A stretch of 64,000 nt of DNA, taken from contig NZ_AQPH01000004.1 in NCBI RefSeq assembly GCF_000442515.1, positions 1 through 64,000 on the forward strand, written 5' to 3'. The translations under genes were made by a program, and so were the position numbers. This document shows positions 42,219 through 52,988 of this stretch, piece by piece. Origin of the DNA: Magnetospirillum fulvum MGU-K5 (lineage in GTDB: Bacteria > Pseudomonadota > Alphaproteobacteria > Rhodospirillales > Magnetospirillaceae). The notes under the pieces are model-generated. The model worked only from the letters and a program-made list of their open reading frames with translations, was not told the origin of the DNA and did no database searches. How positions within the stretch are numbered: position 1 is the stretch's first letter; each line of letters begins with the position of its first letter.

Positions 42219-43447
42219 CGGTCGGTTCCTGCGCGCTGTTTTTCCGAGGACTCGATCAGCGTGTCAGCGCTGGCGAGGAAAGTCTTGATGTTGCGCACCG
42301 CCTGACGGGTGCGGTGACGGTTTTCGACCAGCCCGATGCGGACGAAGCCGTCGCCATATTCGCCGAAGCCGATGCCGGGCGCCACCGCGACCTGAGCGTG
42401 CTGCATCAGAAGCTTCGAGAATTCAAGCGAACCGAGATGGGCAAAGGCGGGCGGGATCGGGGCCCAGGCGAACATCGTCGCCTGGGGGCTGGGGATATCC
42501 CACCCGGCGGCGGCCAGACCTTCGATCAGCACGTCACGGCGATCCTTGTACATCGCCCGGATTTCATCGACGCAATCTTGCGGCCCGTTCAGCGCAGCGC
42601 TGGCCGCGACCTGGATCGGGGTGAACGCGCCGTAATCGAGATAGGATTTGATCCGGGCCAGGGCGGCGACCAGCGTCTTGTTGCCGGCGGCAAAGCCGAT
42701 GCGCCAGCCCGGCATGTTGTAGGTCTTGCTCATCGAGGTGAACTCGACGGCGATGTCCTTGGCGCCGGGAATCTGAAGGATCGACGGCGGGGGTGGTACG
42801 TCGAAATAAATCTCGGAATAGGCCAGATCGGACAAAATCCAGATCTTGTGGAAACGACAGAACTCGACCACTTGGCCGTAAAAATCGAGATCGGCCAGCA
42901 AGGCGGTGGGGTTGCTGGGATAGTTCAGCACCAGCGCGATCGGCTTGGGCACCGAGTGGCGGACGGCGCGGTCGAGCGCCTTCAGGAACTCGGCATCGGG
43001 GGTCACCGGGACATAGCGGCACGAGCCGCCCGCGATGATGAAGCCGTAGGGGTGGATCGGATAGCTGGGGTTGGGCACCAGCACGATATCGCCGGGGCTG
43101 GTGATCGCGTTGGCGAGGTTAGCCAGCCCTTCCTTCGAGCCCAGGGTAACAATCGCCTCGGATTCGGGGTCGATATCGACGTTGAAGCGGCGCTGATAAT
43201 AGCCGGATAGCGCCTTTCGGAGGCCGGGAATGCCGCGCGACATCGAATAGCGGTGGGCGCGGGGATTGCGCGCCGCCTCGATCAGCTTGTCAACGATGTG
43301 CGGCGGCGTCGGCTGGTCGGGATTGCCCATCCCGAAATCGATGATGTCGTCACCGGCGGCCCTAGCTCGGGCCTTCATCGCGTTGACCTCCGCGAACACA
43401 TAGGGCGGAAGACGTTTAATACGATGGAAATCCTGCTCGATGCTCAT
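42215..43447 (-). CDS. AlaC/LL-diaminopimelate aminotransferase-like class I aminotransferase
   Basis: PLP enzyme of 410 residues. The PLP lysine is in SMSKTYNMPGWRIGFAAGN near residue 245, with FGMGNPDQPTPPHIVDKL near 36, the LNYPSNPTA segment near 178 and a C-terminal FVRIGLVENRHRTRQAVRNI. The motif set matches the AlaC/YfdZ branch, often labelled LL-diaminopimelate aminotransferase by automated pipelines; glutamate-pyruvate transamination is more likely. ATG at 43447 starts the conserved MSIEQDFHRIKRLPPYVF. It leads the operon with hom, glpX and recJ. Confidence 0.85.
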   Translation of the reverse strand: MSIEQDFHRIKRLPPYVFAEVNAMKARARAAGDDIIDFGMGNPDQPTPPHIVDKLIEAARNPRAHRYSMSRGIPGLRKALSGYYQRRFNVDIDPESEAIVTLGSKEGLANLANAITSPGDIVLVPNPSYPIHPYGFIIAGGSCRYVPVTPDAEFLKALDRAVRHSVPKPIALVLNYPSNPTALLADLDFYGQVVEFCRFHKIWILSDLAYSEIYFDVPPPPSILQIPGAKDIAVEFTSMSKTYNMPGWRIGFAAGNKTLVAALARIKSYLDYGAFTPIQVAASAALNGPQDCVDEIRAMYKDRRDVLIEGLAAAGWDIPSPQATMFAWAPIPPAFAHLGSLEFSKLLMQHAQVAVAPGIGFGEYGDGFVRIGLVENRHRTRQAVRNIKTFLASADTLIESSEKQRAGTDR

Positions 43448-43686
43448 GGCCGAACCTGCGGGTGACGGACGGGACGGGGCGCGTGTGGCCTCGGGAAAGG
43501 GGTCATGTTTAGCGCGGCGCGGTCGAAGAATCGACTGCTTTCTGGCCGTCCCATCCGTCAATCGTATGACATCATTGCCGCAATTCGGCTTTCGCCCCGC
43601 CCTGGTTGGCGCGGTAACGGGCTTGCTCGACCCTGCCGTTCGGCCTAGGCTCTGAGGATGGTTCGGACCGGAGCGGGAGAACGGGG

Positions 43687-45222
43687 ATGTTCGAAGCGGC
43701 GGAACTGGGACGCAAGATTTCGCGGGAAGAGTTTGACGCCCTGGCGCCCTCGCTCCGCACCGAATTGCTCGATTTGCAGCAGCAACTGCGCGAGGCGGAT
43801 TTTCCCGTCATCATCGTTTTTGCCGGGGTCGATGGCGCGGGCAAGAACGAAAGCGTCAACCTGATCAACGAATGGCTCGACCCGCGCTGGATCGTGACCC
43901 GGGCCTATGGCAAGCCCTCGGACGAAGAGGCCGAGCGCCCCGCCTTCTGGCGCTTCTGGCGCGATCTGCCGCCCAAGGGCAAGATCGGGCTGTTCCTGTC
44001 CTCGTGGTACCACGATCCGCTGATCGCCCGGGTCCACGGCCATGCGTCGGCGGTCGAGTTCGACGAATCGCTGCGGCCGATCATCCGGTTCGAAAAGACG
44101 CTGGCCGACGAAGGCGCGCTGATCCTCAAATTCTGGATGCATCTGTCGCGCCCGGCTCAGAAAAAGCGGCTGAAGAGCCTGGAAAAAGAGCCGCTGACGG
44201 CGTGGCAGGTCACCGAGACCGACTGGAAGCATTACGAGCTTTACGACAAGTTCGTTGCCGCCGCCGAGCGGATGATCATGCAGACCAGCAAGGGCCATGC
44301 CTCGTGGCGGATCGTCGAAGGGGCGGATTCCCGCTATCGCTCGGCGGTCGTGCTGCAAACGATCAAGGAGGCGATCACCGCCCATCTCGCCGCCCGCGCG
44401 GCGGCTCGCAAGGTCGCCGCCGAGATGAAGCAGGCGACCCGCGGCACGGATGAGGAGGCGACGGTTCCAGTGGCATTGCCGCCGCAGCCGACGATCCTGT
44501 CCTCGCTCGACATGACCCAGGCGATCGACAGCACCGCCTATGCCCATCTGTTCCAGGAGCAGCGGGCGCGGCTGGCCCATCTTTACCGCGCCGCGATCGA
44601 GGCGAGACTTTCCACCGTGCTGGTGTTCGAGGGCTGGGACGCGGCGGGCAAGGGCGGCACCATCCGCCGCCTGACCAATGCGCTGAACGCCCGCGATTAT
44701 CAGGTGATCCCGATCGCCGCCCCCACCGAGGAAGAGCGCGCCCAGCATTATCTGTGGCGGTTCTGGCGTCACATCGCCCGCGCCGGACGGGTGACGGTGT
44801 TCGACCGCTCCTGGTATGGCCGGGTTCTGGTCGAGCGGGTCGAAGGGTTTTGTTCAGAAGAGGCGTGGCGGCGGGCCTATAACGAGATCAACGATTTCGA
44901 AGAGCAATTGACCTGCCACGGCATCGTGTTGTGCAAATTCTGGCTGCACATCACTTCGGAGGAGCAGTTGGCCCGCTTCACGGCGCGGGGCGAGATCGAT
45001 TACAAGAAGTGGAAGCTGACCGACGAGGATTGGCGCAATCGCGGCAAATGGTCCGAGTACGAGCAGGCGGTCAACGATATGGTCGAACGCAGCTCGACCA
45101 GCGCCGCGCCCTGGACCCTGGTCGAGGCCAATTCGAAATCCTTTGCCCGGGTCAAGGTGATGCAGACCGTCGCCGACGCCCTGGAAAAAGCGCTGGATCG
45201 GCTGGAGAAGCACAAGAAATAA
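43687..45222 (+). CDS. Two-domain polyphosphate kinase 2 (polyphosphate:AMP phosphotransferase)
   Basis: A 511-residue protein with two PPK2 domains in tandem. The N-terminal domain has [15 protein letters not shown] near residue 44 and the lid motif SWYHDPL near 103; the C-terminal domain has [16 protein letters not shown] near 315 and [17 protein letters not shown] near 364. The Walker-type Lys is present in both halves, although in this two-domain class the C-terminal copy usually carries the activity. Two-domain PPK2 enzymes (class II, Pap) make ADP from AMP using polyphosphate. It stands divergent from the aminotransferase operon across a 239-base gap in which I see no clear signal. Confidence 0.92.
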   Translation: MFEAAELGRKISREEFDALAPSLRTELLDLQQQLREADFPVIIVFAGVDGAGKNESVNLINEWLDPRWIVTRAYGKPSDEEAERPAFWRFWRDLPPKGKIGLFLSSWYHDPLIARVHGHASAVEFDESLRPIIRFEKTLADEGALILKFWMHLSRPAQKKRLKSLEKEPLTAWQVTETDWKHYELYDKFVAAAERMIMQTSKGHASWRIVEGADSRYRSAVVLQTIKEAITAHLAARAAARKVAAEMKQATRGTDEEATVPVALPPQPTILSSLDMTQAIDSTAYAHLFQEQRARLAHLYRAAIEARLSTVLVFEGWDAAGKGGTIRRLTNALNARDYQVIPIAAPTEEERAQHYLWRFWRHIARAGRVTVFDRSWYGRVLVERVEGFCSEEAWRRAYNEINDFEEQLTCHGIVLCKFWLHITSEEQLARFTARGEIDYKKWKLTDEDWRNRGKWSEYEQAVNDMVERSSTSAAPWTLVEANSKSFARVKVMQTVADALEKALDRLEKHKK

Positions 45223-45400
45223 TCCCGGCCCGGCCGCCTTGGTCGGGGCCGGTCCTTCCGTCGCCCGCACCGGCGCGGTATATAGGGGCGATGAGCGCGA
45301 TCGGTCGGCCGACCGACGTGGCCGATGCCCTTTGCGTCCCCCCTTCCAAAAATGTCCGGCGGGCTTTATGGTCCGGCAGCTTCAGGATAAACCGATCGCC

Positions 45401-47203
45401 ATGACCAAACTGACCCACATCCGCAATTTTTCCATCGTCGCTCATATCGACCACGGAAAATCCACCCTGGCCGACCGGCTGATCCAGTCTTGCGGCGCCG
45501 TCGAGGCGCGCGACATGAAGGAACAGATTCTCGATTCGATGGATATCGAACGCGAACGCGGCATCACCATCAAGGCCCAGACGGTGCGCCTGATGTACCG
45601 CGCCCAGGATGGTGAAACCTATCAGTTGAACCTGATGGACACGCCCGGCCACGTCGATTTCGCCTATGAGGTGTCGCGCTCGCTGGCGGCGTGCGAAGGC
45701 TCGCTGCTGGTGGTCGATGCCAGTCAGGGGGTCGAGGCCCAGACGCTGGCCAACGTCTATCATGCGCTGGACGCCGGGCACGAAGTGGTGCCGGTGCTGA
45801 ACAAGATCGACCTGCCCGCCGCCGAGCCGGAGCGGATCAAGCAGCAGATCGAGGACGTGATCGGGCTGGACACCACCGACGCGGTGATGATCTCGGCCAA
45901 GACCGGGCTGGGCATCGGCGACGTGCTCGAAGCGCTGGTCAAGCGCCTGCCCGCACCGGAAGGCGAGATCGACGAGCCGTTGCAGGCTCTGCTGGTCGAT
46001 TCCTGGTACGATTCCTATCTGGGCGTCATCATTCTGGTCCGCATCAAGAATGGTGTCCTGAAGAAGGGCCAGAAGATCCGGATGATGGCGACCGGGGCGG
46101 CCTATCAGATCGATACGGTCGGCTATTTCACCCCCAAGATGATTCAGTGTGCCGAGCTGAAGCCGGGCGAGATGGGCTTCTTCACCGCCGGGATCAAGGC
46201 GGTAGCGGAGACCAAGGTCGGCGATACCGTCACCGACGACAAGCGCCCGGCTTCCGAACCGCTGCCCGGCTTCAAGCCCAGCGTGCCGGTGGTGTGGTGC
46301 GGATTGTTCCCGATCGACGCTGCCGATTACGAAGATCTGCGCGATTCGCTGGCCAAGCTGCGTCTGAACGACGCCAGCTTTCAATACGAACCCGAAACGT
46401 CGGCGGCGCTGGGCTTTGGCTTCCGTTGCGGCTTCCTTGGCCTGCTCCATCTCGAAATCATCCAGGAGCGGCTGGAACGCGAGTTTAACCTCGATCTGAT
46501 CACGACCGCGCCGTCGGTGGTGTACCGCGTCCACCTGACCAACGGCGAATTGCACGAATTGCACAATCCCGCCGATATGCCCGACCAGGGCCGGATCGAG
46601 CGGATGGACGAGCCGTGGATCAAGGCGACGATCATGGTCCCCGACGAATATCTCGGGCCGGTGCTGACGCTGTGCACCGAACGGCGCGGCCAGCAGCTTG
46701 ACCTCACCTATGCCGGGGCGCGGGCGATGGCGGTCTATCGTCTGCCGCTGAACGAAGTGGTGTTCGATTTCTATGACCGGCTGAAATCGATTTCGCGCGG
46801 TTATGCCAGTTTCGATTACGAAATCGATTCCTATACCGAAAGCGATCTGGTCAAGGTGTCGATCCTGGTCAATGCCGAGCCGGTCGATGCGCTGTCCTTC
46901 ATCGTCCACCGCGCCAATGCCGAAGCGCGCGGGCGCGGCATCTGCCAGCGGTTGAAGGAGCTGATTCCGCGCCAGATGTTCCAGATTGCGATCCAGGCGG
47001 CGATCGGCGGCCGCATCGTCGCCCGCGAATCGATCAGCGCGCTGCGCAAGGACGTTACCGCTAAATGCTACGGCGGCGACGCCACCCGTAAGCGCAAGCT
47101 GCTCGAGAAGCAGAAAGAGGGCAAGAAGCGGATGCGTCAGTTCGGCAAGGTCGAAATTCCGCAAAGCGCCTTCCTCGCCGCGCTCAAAATGGGTGACGAT
47201 TAG
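45401..47203 (+). CDS. lepA: Elongation factor 4 LepA
   Basis: Ribosomal GTPase of 600 residues implicated in 30S biogenesis and translocation control. G1 is [15 protein letters not shown] near 14, the switch [15 protein letters not shown] near 49, G3 [14 protein letters not shown] near 78 and G4 NKIDLP near 132. The family-specific C-terminal domain has [28 protein letters not shown] near 550-580, the hallmark that separates LepA from TypA and EF-G. ATG at 45401 begins the protein; the open frame upstream reads through intergenic DNA. Confidence 0.98.
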   Translation: MTKLTHIRNFSIVAHIDHGKSTLADRLIQSCGAVEARDMKEQILDSMDIERERGITIKAQTVRLMYRAQDGETYQLNLMDTPGHVDFAYEVSRSLAACEGSLLVVDASQGVEAQTLANVYHALDAGHEVVPVLNKIDLPAAEPERIKQQIEDVIGLDTTDAVMISAKTGLGIGDVLEALVKRLPAPEGEIDEPLQALLVDSWYDSYLGVIILVRIKNGVLKKGQKIRMMATGAAYQIDTVGYFTPKMIQCAELKPGEMGFFTAGIKAVAETKVGDTVTDDKRPASEPLPGFKPSVPVVWCGLFPIDAADYEDLRDSLAKLRLNDASFQYEPETSAALGFGFRCGFLGLLHLEIIQERLEREFNLDLITTAPSVVYRVHLTNGELHELHNPADMPDQGRIERMDEPWIKATIMVPDEYLGPVLTLCTERRGQQLDLTYAGARAMAVYRLPLNEVVFDFYDRLKSISRGYASFDYEIDSYTESDLVKVSILVNAEPVDALSFIVHRANAEARGRGICQRLKELIPRQMFQIAIQAAIGGRIVARESISALRKDVTAKCYGGDATRKRKLLEKQKEGKKRMRQFGKVEIPQSAFLAALKMGDD

Positions 47204-47332
47204 ACCGGTTCCGACGGGGCCGTTCCTCCCCTTGCGACCGGGTGGGAGGGCGGCTTCGCCAACTTTCCGTTGGGGGGCGGAGGGGGAATAGGGTAAAACA
47301 ACAGTCCGTTCCTTTCCTGTTCTTCTGGAGCC

Positions 47333-48535
47333 ATGGTGAAACCGCTGCTGCTTGACGACCGACTGGGTACGCTTCCGGATTATCCGTTTGCGCGGCTGAC
47401 CGCCTTGCTGGGCGCGCCGTCGGGACCGGGGGCAACAGTGATGTCGATCGGCGAGCCGCAGCACGCGCCCCCGCCGCTGGCTGCCGAGACGCTCGCCCGC
47501 CATGCCGGGCTGTGGAACAAATATCCGCCCGCGACCGGCACCGAGGCGTTCCGCCACGCCGTCGCCGGGTGGCTGGGCCGCCGCTATGATCTGCCCGCCG
47601 GTCTGGTCGATCCCGACCGGGCGATTTTGCCGGTGGCCGGCACCCGCGAGGCGCTGTTTCTGATCGCCCAGGCGGTCTGTGGTCGCCGCGACGATGGCAC
47701 GCCGCCGGTGGTGTTGCTGCCCAACCCGTTCTATCAGGTTTATGCCGGAGCGGCGGCGATGGCCGGAGCCGAGCCGGTGTTCGTGCCCAGCGCCGACGGT
47801 CCGACCGGACTGCCCGATTATTCGACCCTGCCGCCCGCTTTGCTGGAGCGGACCGCGCTGGCCTATCTGTGCAGCCCGGCCAATCCCCAGGGCAAGGTCG
47901 CCGATACCGCCCTGCTGGAACGGACGATCCAGGCGGCGCGGCGCTATGGCTTTGTCCTGGCCGCCGACGAATGCTATTCCGAGATTTGGGATCAGGCCCC
48001 GCCGCCCGGCGCGCTGTCCGTCTGCGCGACGCTGGGCGAGGGGCTGTCCCATGTCGTCGTGTTCAATTCGCTGTCGAAACGCTCCAGCCTGCCCGGTCTG
48101 CGTTCGGGCTTCGTTGCCGGGGACGAGCGGGTGATCGCCGCGTTCGCGCGCCTGCGCTCCTATGGTGGGGCGGCGACGCCGTTGCCGGTGCTGGCCGCCG
48201 CGACCGCTTTGTGGAACGACGAAGACCACGTTGTCGTCAACCGCGACCTCTACCGCGCCAAGACCGATATCGCCGAACGGCTGCTGGGCGGCCGTTTCGG
48301 CTTCGTCCGTCCCGAAGGCGGCTTCTTCCTCTGGCTCGATGTCGGCGATGGCGAAGCGGCGGCGAAGATTCTGTGGCGCGAGGCGGCGATCCGGGTGTTG
48401 CCCGGTGCCTATCTTGCCGGGACCGGGGCCGACGGGTCCAATCCGGGACAGCGTTATATCCGGGTGGCGCTGGTCCACGATCTTCAGACCACCGAGACGG
48501 CACTGTCCCGTCTCGGCGCGTTGCTCGACGGCTAA
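47333..48535 (+). CDS. dapC: Succinyldiaminopimelate aminotransferase DapC
   Basis: PLP enzyme of 400 residues. The PLP lysine lies in [20 protein letters not shown] near 246, the pattern typical of DapC, with [12 protein letters not shown] near 37, [17 protein letters not shown] near 125 and [10 protein letters not shown] near 180. DapC converts succinyl-2-amino-6-oxopimelate to succinyl-diaminopimelate, between DapD and DapE, both encoded 10 kb away. GGAG is only 2 bases from ATG 47333 and 5 from GTG 47336, so the true start may be the GTG. The ftsK start is 4 bases after the stop codon. Confidence 0.8.
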   Translation: MVKPLLLDDRLGTLPDYPFARLTALLGAPSGPGATVMSIGEPQHAPPPLAAETLARHAGLWNKYPPATGTEAFRHAVAGWLGRRYDLPAGLVDPDRAILPVAGTREALFLIAQAVCGRRDDGTPPVVLLPNPFYQVYAGAAAMAGAEPVFVPSADGPTGLPDYSTLPPALLERTALAYLCSPANPQGKVADTALLERTIQAARRYGFVLAADECYSEIWDQAPPPGALSVCATLGEGLSHVVVFNSLSKRSSLPGLRSGFVAGDERVIAAFARLRSYGGAATPLPVLAAATALWNDEDHVVVNRDLYRAKTDIAERLLGGRFGFVRPEGGFFLWLDVGDGEAAAKILWREAAIRVLPGAYLAGTGADGSNPGQRYIRVALVHDLQTTETALSRLGALLDG

Positions 48536-48539
48536 CGCG

Positions 48540-50914
48540 ATGGCGGCGGCTCCTGTCCGCAAGTCCAAGAGCCGGGGCGGCTTTCTGCCGCGTGGTTCGG
48601 TCGAATTCCTCCGCCGCCGCCTGACCCAATCCGGCGGTCTGGTGTTGATTGCGCTTGCCGCCGCCTTGGGCACGGCGCTCGCCAGTGCGGATTCCCACGA
48701 TCCCAGCATTAACACTGCCGCCGAAGGGCCGATCCACAATCTGCTCGGCCGTCCCGGTGCGACGCTGGCCGATTTGCTGTTGCAGACGGTGGGCTGGGGT
48801 GCGGCCGGGCTGATCCTTGCCGCCCTGGTGTGGGGCGGGCTGATCCTGATCCGCGCCGTGCCGCCCCGCGCCTGGGCGGCCCGACTGGCGGTGTTGCCGT
48901 TGGCGATGGTGGCCTTGGCGGTAACTCTGGCGGCGTTGCCGCTGGCCGAATCCGAGGCTTTGCCGGCCGGATGGGGCGGCGCGCTCGGTCATTTGATCTC
49001 GGACGGATTGATCGCGCTGTTGCCCGACGGATTGGACGCCGTGGTCGGGTCCGGCGCGGCGCTGCTGGCGCTGGGGTTGATGTTGTTCGTCGTCGGTCTG
49101 TCGCCGGGCGAATGGATCGGGCTGTTCCGCCGGTTCCCCGCCACTCTGCTGCGGCTGGTCAGCGCGGCGATTCCGGCGCGGCGGGGATCGCCGGTGGCGC
49201 GGACGATCCCGACCCAGGCTCCGGCTCAGGCTGCCGCGCCGCCGCATCCGATCCCCCAGCCCTATCCGTTTGCTCCGGCGGATGAAGAGGAGATCGACGA
49301 CGAGGACGAAGATCGTTCCGATGCCGTTCCGGTTGTGCCGATCGCCCCGCCCCGCCCGGCTCCTGCCGCTGCCCGGCGCGAGCCGCCGCCGACCCGTCCG
49401 ATTGCCACGCCGTCGGCAACCTATCAATTGCCGCCGCTGACCCTGCTGACCCCCAGTCCGGAACAAGGCGGTCCCCGCTTCAATCCCGAGGGGTTGACCC
49501 AGAACGCCCGGATGCTGGAAGCGGTGCTGGAAGATTTCGGCGTCAACGGCAAGGTGGTCAAGGTTCGCCCCGGCCCGGTGGTGACGCTGTACGAACTCGA
49601 ACCCGCGCCGGGGACCAAGACCAGTCGGGTGATCGGTCTGGCCGACGACATCGCCCGCTCGATGAGCGCGCTGTCGGTGCGGATCGCCACCATTCCCGGT
49701 CGTAGCGTGATCGGAATCGAACTGCCCAACGCCCGGCGCGAAACGGTCTATTTGCGTGAGTTGCTGGCTTCGGAGCCGTTCGAAAAGGTTCCGGCGCGGC
49801 TGACCCTGGTGCTGGGCAAGGATATCGGCGGCGGCCCGGTGATGGTCGATCTGGCCCGGATGCCGCATCTTCTGATCGCGGGCACCACCGGCTCGGGTAA
49901 GTCGGTGGCGATCAACACGATGATCCTGTCTCTGCTGTACCGGCTGCCGCCCGAAGAATGCCGGGTGATCATGATCGATCCCAAGATGCTGGAATTGTCG
50001 GTCTATGACGGCATTCCCCATCTGCTGGCCCCGGTGGTGACCGAACCGGGGAAGGCGGTACTGGCCCTGAAATGGGCGGTGCGCGAGATGGAAGATCGCT
50101 ATCGCGCGATGAGCCAGTTGGGTGTCCGCAATATCGCCGGGTACAACAACCGACTGCTTGAGGCGCGCGGGCGTGGCGAGGTGCTGACCCGGACCGTTCA
50201 GGTCGGTTTCGATCCCGAGACCGGCAAGCCGCTCTACGAAGACCAGACCCTGGCGCTCGAACCGCTGCCCTTCATCGTCATCATCGTCGATGAAATGGCC
50301 GATCTGATGCTGGTCGCGGGCAAGGAGATCGAGGCGGCGGTGCAGCGGCTGGCCCAGATGGCCCGCGCCGCCGGGATTCATCTGATCATGGCGACCCAGC
50401 GTCCTTCGGTCGATGTCATCACCGGAACGATCAAGGCCAACTTCCCTACCCGCATTTCGTTCCAGGTCACCTCGAAGATCGACAGCCGCACCATCCTGGG
50501 CGAACAGGGGGCCGAGCAATTGCTGGGTCAGGGCGACATGCTCTACATGGCCTCGGGCGGGCGGATCACCCGCGTCCATGGTCCGTTCGTTTCGGATTCC
50601 GAGGTCGAGACGGTGGTCGAATTCCTTCGCGCTCAGGGCGAACCGACCTATATCGAGGCGGTGACCGAGGAAGAGGCCAGCCCCGGCGCGGGTGGTGGGG
50701 CTGAAGGCGGCTCCGGCGACGATCTGTACGATCAGGCGGTGGCGCTGGTGATCCGGGAAGGCAAGGCCTCGACCAGTTTTGCCAGCGGCACCTTCAGATC
50801 GGCTATAACCGCGCCGCCCGGCTGGTCGAGCGGATGGAAGCCGAAGGGGTGGTCAGCCGCCCCAATCATGTCGGCAAGCGCGAGGTTCTGGCCCGCGGCG
50901 GAGGCGAGTATTGA
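48540..50914 (+). CDS. ftsK: DNA translocase FtsK, frameshifted in the gamma domain
   Basis: Septal DNA pump that clears and resolves the terminus during division. Four membrane segments lie within residues 25-200, then a Pro/acidic linker (about 215-310), then the alpha/beta RecA-type motor with Walker [15 protein letters not shown] near 450 and Walker [15 protein letters not shown] near 580. After STSF at 50771-50780 the frame is lost: the continuing frame gives unrelated sequence to 51041. One frame back (re-reading one base) the gamma winged-helix domain resumes as [19 protein letters not shown] and ends with [11 protein letters not shown] and TGA at 50912-50914, overlapping the ATG of the lolA frame. 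A single missing base around 50780-50783 explains it. The coordinates give the intact two-part gene. Confidence 0.9.
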
Positions 50915-50928
50915 TGAAAGGCGACACC

Positions 50929-51594
50929 ATGACCCGGGACAGGTTCCGGACGATCTTCCTGGCGCTGCTGCTGGGGTTGGCGCTGACCACCGGCGCGGCG
51001 GTGGCGGCCGAACCGAAGGCGGTGCCGCTGTCGGCCGATGACCGCGCCGATGTCGTTCGCGCCGAGGACTATCTGAACGCGATCACCACGCTCAAGGCCC
51101 GCTTTCTCCAGACCTCGCCTAACGGCGTTTCGGTCGAAGGCGATGCCTATCTGTCGCGGCCCGGCCGGTTGCGGATGCAATACGATCCGCCCAGCCCGTT
51201 GCTGGTGGTCGCCGATGGCAGCTTTCTGATCGTTCACGACCGCGAGCTGGGCGCGCCCAGTTATATTCCGCTCGGCTCGACCCCGGCCGGGATGCTGGTG
51301 CAGCCTAATTTGCGCCTGACCGGCGGCTCGGTCACGGTGACGCGGGTGGCGCGGCTGCCCGGTGTGGTGCGGATTTCGGCGGTCGAGACCGAAGACCCGA
51401 GCTCGGGCGAGATCACCCTGGTGTTTTCCGACCGCCCGTTCGAATTGCGCCAGTGGCAGGTGCGCGACGCCCAGCATCAGGTGACGACGGTGTCGCTGTT
51501 CGAAAGCCGGACCGGCGTGACGCTCGATCCCAAGCTGTTCAAGTTCGTCGATCCCAACATGACGAAATCGCCTCTCAACCTGAACGATCATTAA
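50929..51594 (+). CDS. lolA: Outer-membrane lipoprotein carrier protein LolA
   Basis: Periplasmic shuttle that carries lipoproteins from LolCDE to the outer membrane. The 221-residue product has a signal peptide (residues about 5-25, cleavage after AVAA), then the LolA core: [43 protein letters not shown] near 85 and a conserved [21 protein letters not shown] near 175. AAAGG 7 bases upstream selects ATG 50929; ATG 50914 overlaps the ftsK stop. ftsK-lolA order is conserved in alphaproteobacteria. The true ftsK stop at 50914 precedes it, whereas the shifted frame would overlap its first 113 bases. Confidence 0.92.
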   Translation: MTRDRFRTIFLALLLGLALTTGAAVAAEPKAVPLSADDRADVVRAEDYLNAITTLKARFLQTSPNGVSVEGDAYLSRPGRLRMQYDPPSPLLVVADGSFLIVHDRELGAPSYIPLGSTPAGMLVQPNLRLTGGSVTVTRVARLPGVVRISAVETEDPSSGEITLVFSDRPFELRQWQVRDAQHQVTTVSLFESRTGVTLDPKLFKFVDPNMTKSPLNLNDH

Positions 51595-51962
51595 GCCGGA
51601 GCAGAGCCGCTTTCGCGCCTCGCTCGCCCTGCTTCATGTCGATTGGGCATGTAAGCCATGCCGAGGTCAGGGATGCGTTAAGGGGCGCGACGGCCTACCT
51701 CTTATGGATCGAGACCGGGCCGTTTTCACCGGCGGCCCGGTTGCGGCGGGGCGCTTCCCCTCCCTCCGCGCACGCCCCCGCCGCACGCTCCCCCCCAAGG
51801 AGCGCGACGCCCGGCTATCCCCCATGGCCGGGCGTCCCCTCGGTTTATCCCCATGCTCTCCCCCTTGATCGGGATGGAAAATTCCGGTTTGAGGGCTGGA
51901 TTTGGGGCCGAGTCTGTGCAATATGATCTCCCGCCCCGTCCCGGACCCTGTGGAGGATTTCT
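51595..51962. other. Gene-free gap upstream of gap
   Basis: About 370 bases. It has a 10 bp hairpin at 51806-51836 that may terminate lolA transcripts, a DnaA-box-like TTATCCCCA at 51845-51853, and the strong ribosome site TGGAGGATT before the gap ATG. No convincing small gene was seen. Confidence 0.45.
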
Positions 51963-52970
51963 ATGACTGTTCGCGTTGCCATTAATGGCTTCGGCCGCAT
52001 CGGCCGCCTGGTGTTGCGAGCCATTGTCGAATCGAAGCGCAGCGATATCGAAGTCGTCGGAATCAACGACCTGGGGTCGGCTGAGGCCAACGCCCATCTG
52101 TTGAAGTACGACTCGGTTCACGGCGTTCTTGCCAACGAGATTTCGGCCACCGCCGATTCGATCACGATCGACGGCAAGGCGATCCGCGTCATCGCCGAAC
52201 GCGACCCGGCCCAGCTGCCGTGGAAAGAACTGAACGTCGATGTGGCGCTCGAATGCACCGGGCTGTTCACCAAGCGCGATAAGGCGGCCGCGCATCTGAC
52301 CGCCGGTGCGAAGCGGGTTCTGGTGTCGGCCCCGGCCGACGGTGCCGACCTGACCGTCGTCTATGGCGTCAATCACGACAAGCTGACCCGCGATCACCTC
52401 GTGGTCTCGAACGGTTCGTGCACCACCAATTGCCTTGCTCCGGTGGCGCAGATCCTCAACGAGCTGGGCGGCATCAAGCACGGCTTCATGACCACCGTCC
52501 ACGCCTTCACCGGCGATCAGCGCACCGTCGACACCCTGCACAAGGATCTGCGTCGCGCCCGTGCCGCCTCGCTGTCGATCATCCCGACCTCGACCGGCGC
52601 GGCCAAGGCGATCGGTCTGGTTCTGCCGGAACTGGCGGGCAAGCTGGACGGAACCTCGGTCCGCGTCCCCACCCCCAACGTCTCGATGATCGATCTCGTC
52701 GTCGTCACCGAACGTCCGGTCACCGCCGAGCAGATCAATCAGGCGATGGCCGACGCCGCCAAGGGCCGCCTGAAGGGCGTGCTCGGTGCCGAATCCGCCG
52801 AACTGGTCAGCGTCGATTTCAACCACAACCCCAATTCCTCGACCTTCGATCTGACCCAGACCAAGGTCATCGACGGCACCTTCGTCCGGGTTCTGTCCTG
52901 GTACGACAACGAATGGGGCTTCTCGAACCGCATGGCCGACACCGCGATTGCCATCGCCAAGCTGATCTGA
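51963..52970 (+). CDS. gap: Glyceraldehyde-3-phosphate dehydrogenase, type I
   Basis: Converts glyceraldehyde-3-phosphate to 1,3-bisphosphoglycerate. The 335-residue product has the NAD-binding AINGFGRIGRLVLRA, catalytic Cys in VVSNGSCTTNCLAPVA near residue 153, the catalytic His in TTVHAFTGDQ near 179, and YDNEWGFSNRM near 315. It is followed 18 bases later by pgk with AAAGGA between, forming a gap-pgk operon that serves glycolysis and gluconeogenesis. Confidence 0.98.
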   Translation: MTVRVAINGFGRIGRLVLRAIVESKRSDIEVVGINDLGSAEANAHLLKYDSVHGVLANEISATADSITIDGKAIRVIAERDPAQLPWKELNVDVALECTGLFTKRDKAAAHLTAGAKRVLVSAPADGADLTVVYGVNHDKLTRDHLVVSNGSCTTNCLAPVAQILNELGGIKHGFMTTVHAFTGDQRTVDTLHKDLRRARAASLSIIPTSTGAAKAIGLVLPELAGKLDGTSVRVPTPNVSMIDLVVVTERPVTAEQINQAMADAAKGRLKGVLGAESAELVSVDFNHNPNSSTFDLTQTKVIDGTFVRVLSWYDNEWGFSNRMADTAIAIAKLI

Positions 52971-52988
52971 CGCGAAAGGATCGCCGCG

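Noticed and set aside
39915-42305. Plus-strand open frame of 796 codons
   Set aside because: Antisense to glpX and hom; composition and lack of motifs show it is a shadow.
45152-48739. Minus-strand open frame of 1195 codons
   Set aside because: It lies antisense to lepA, dapC and the start of ftsK, has low-complexity Arg/Gly/Gln/His composition and no domain. It is a by-product of GC-rich codon use.
50781-51041. FtsK reading frame continuing to 51041
   Set aside because: The sequence after residue 747 has no resemblance to FtsK and overlaps lolA, while the alternative frame gives a correct gamma domain and a stop placed properly before lolA.
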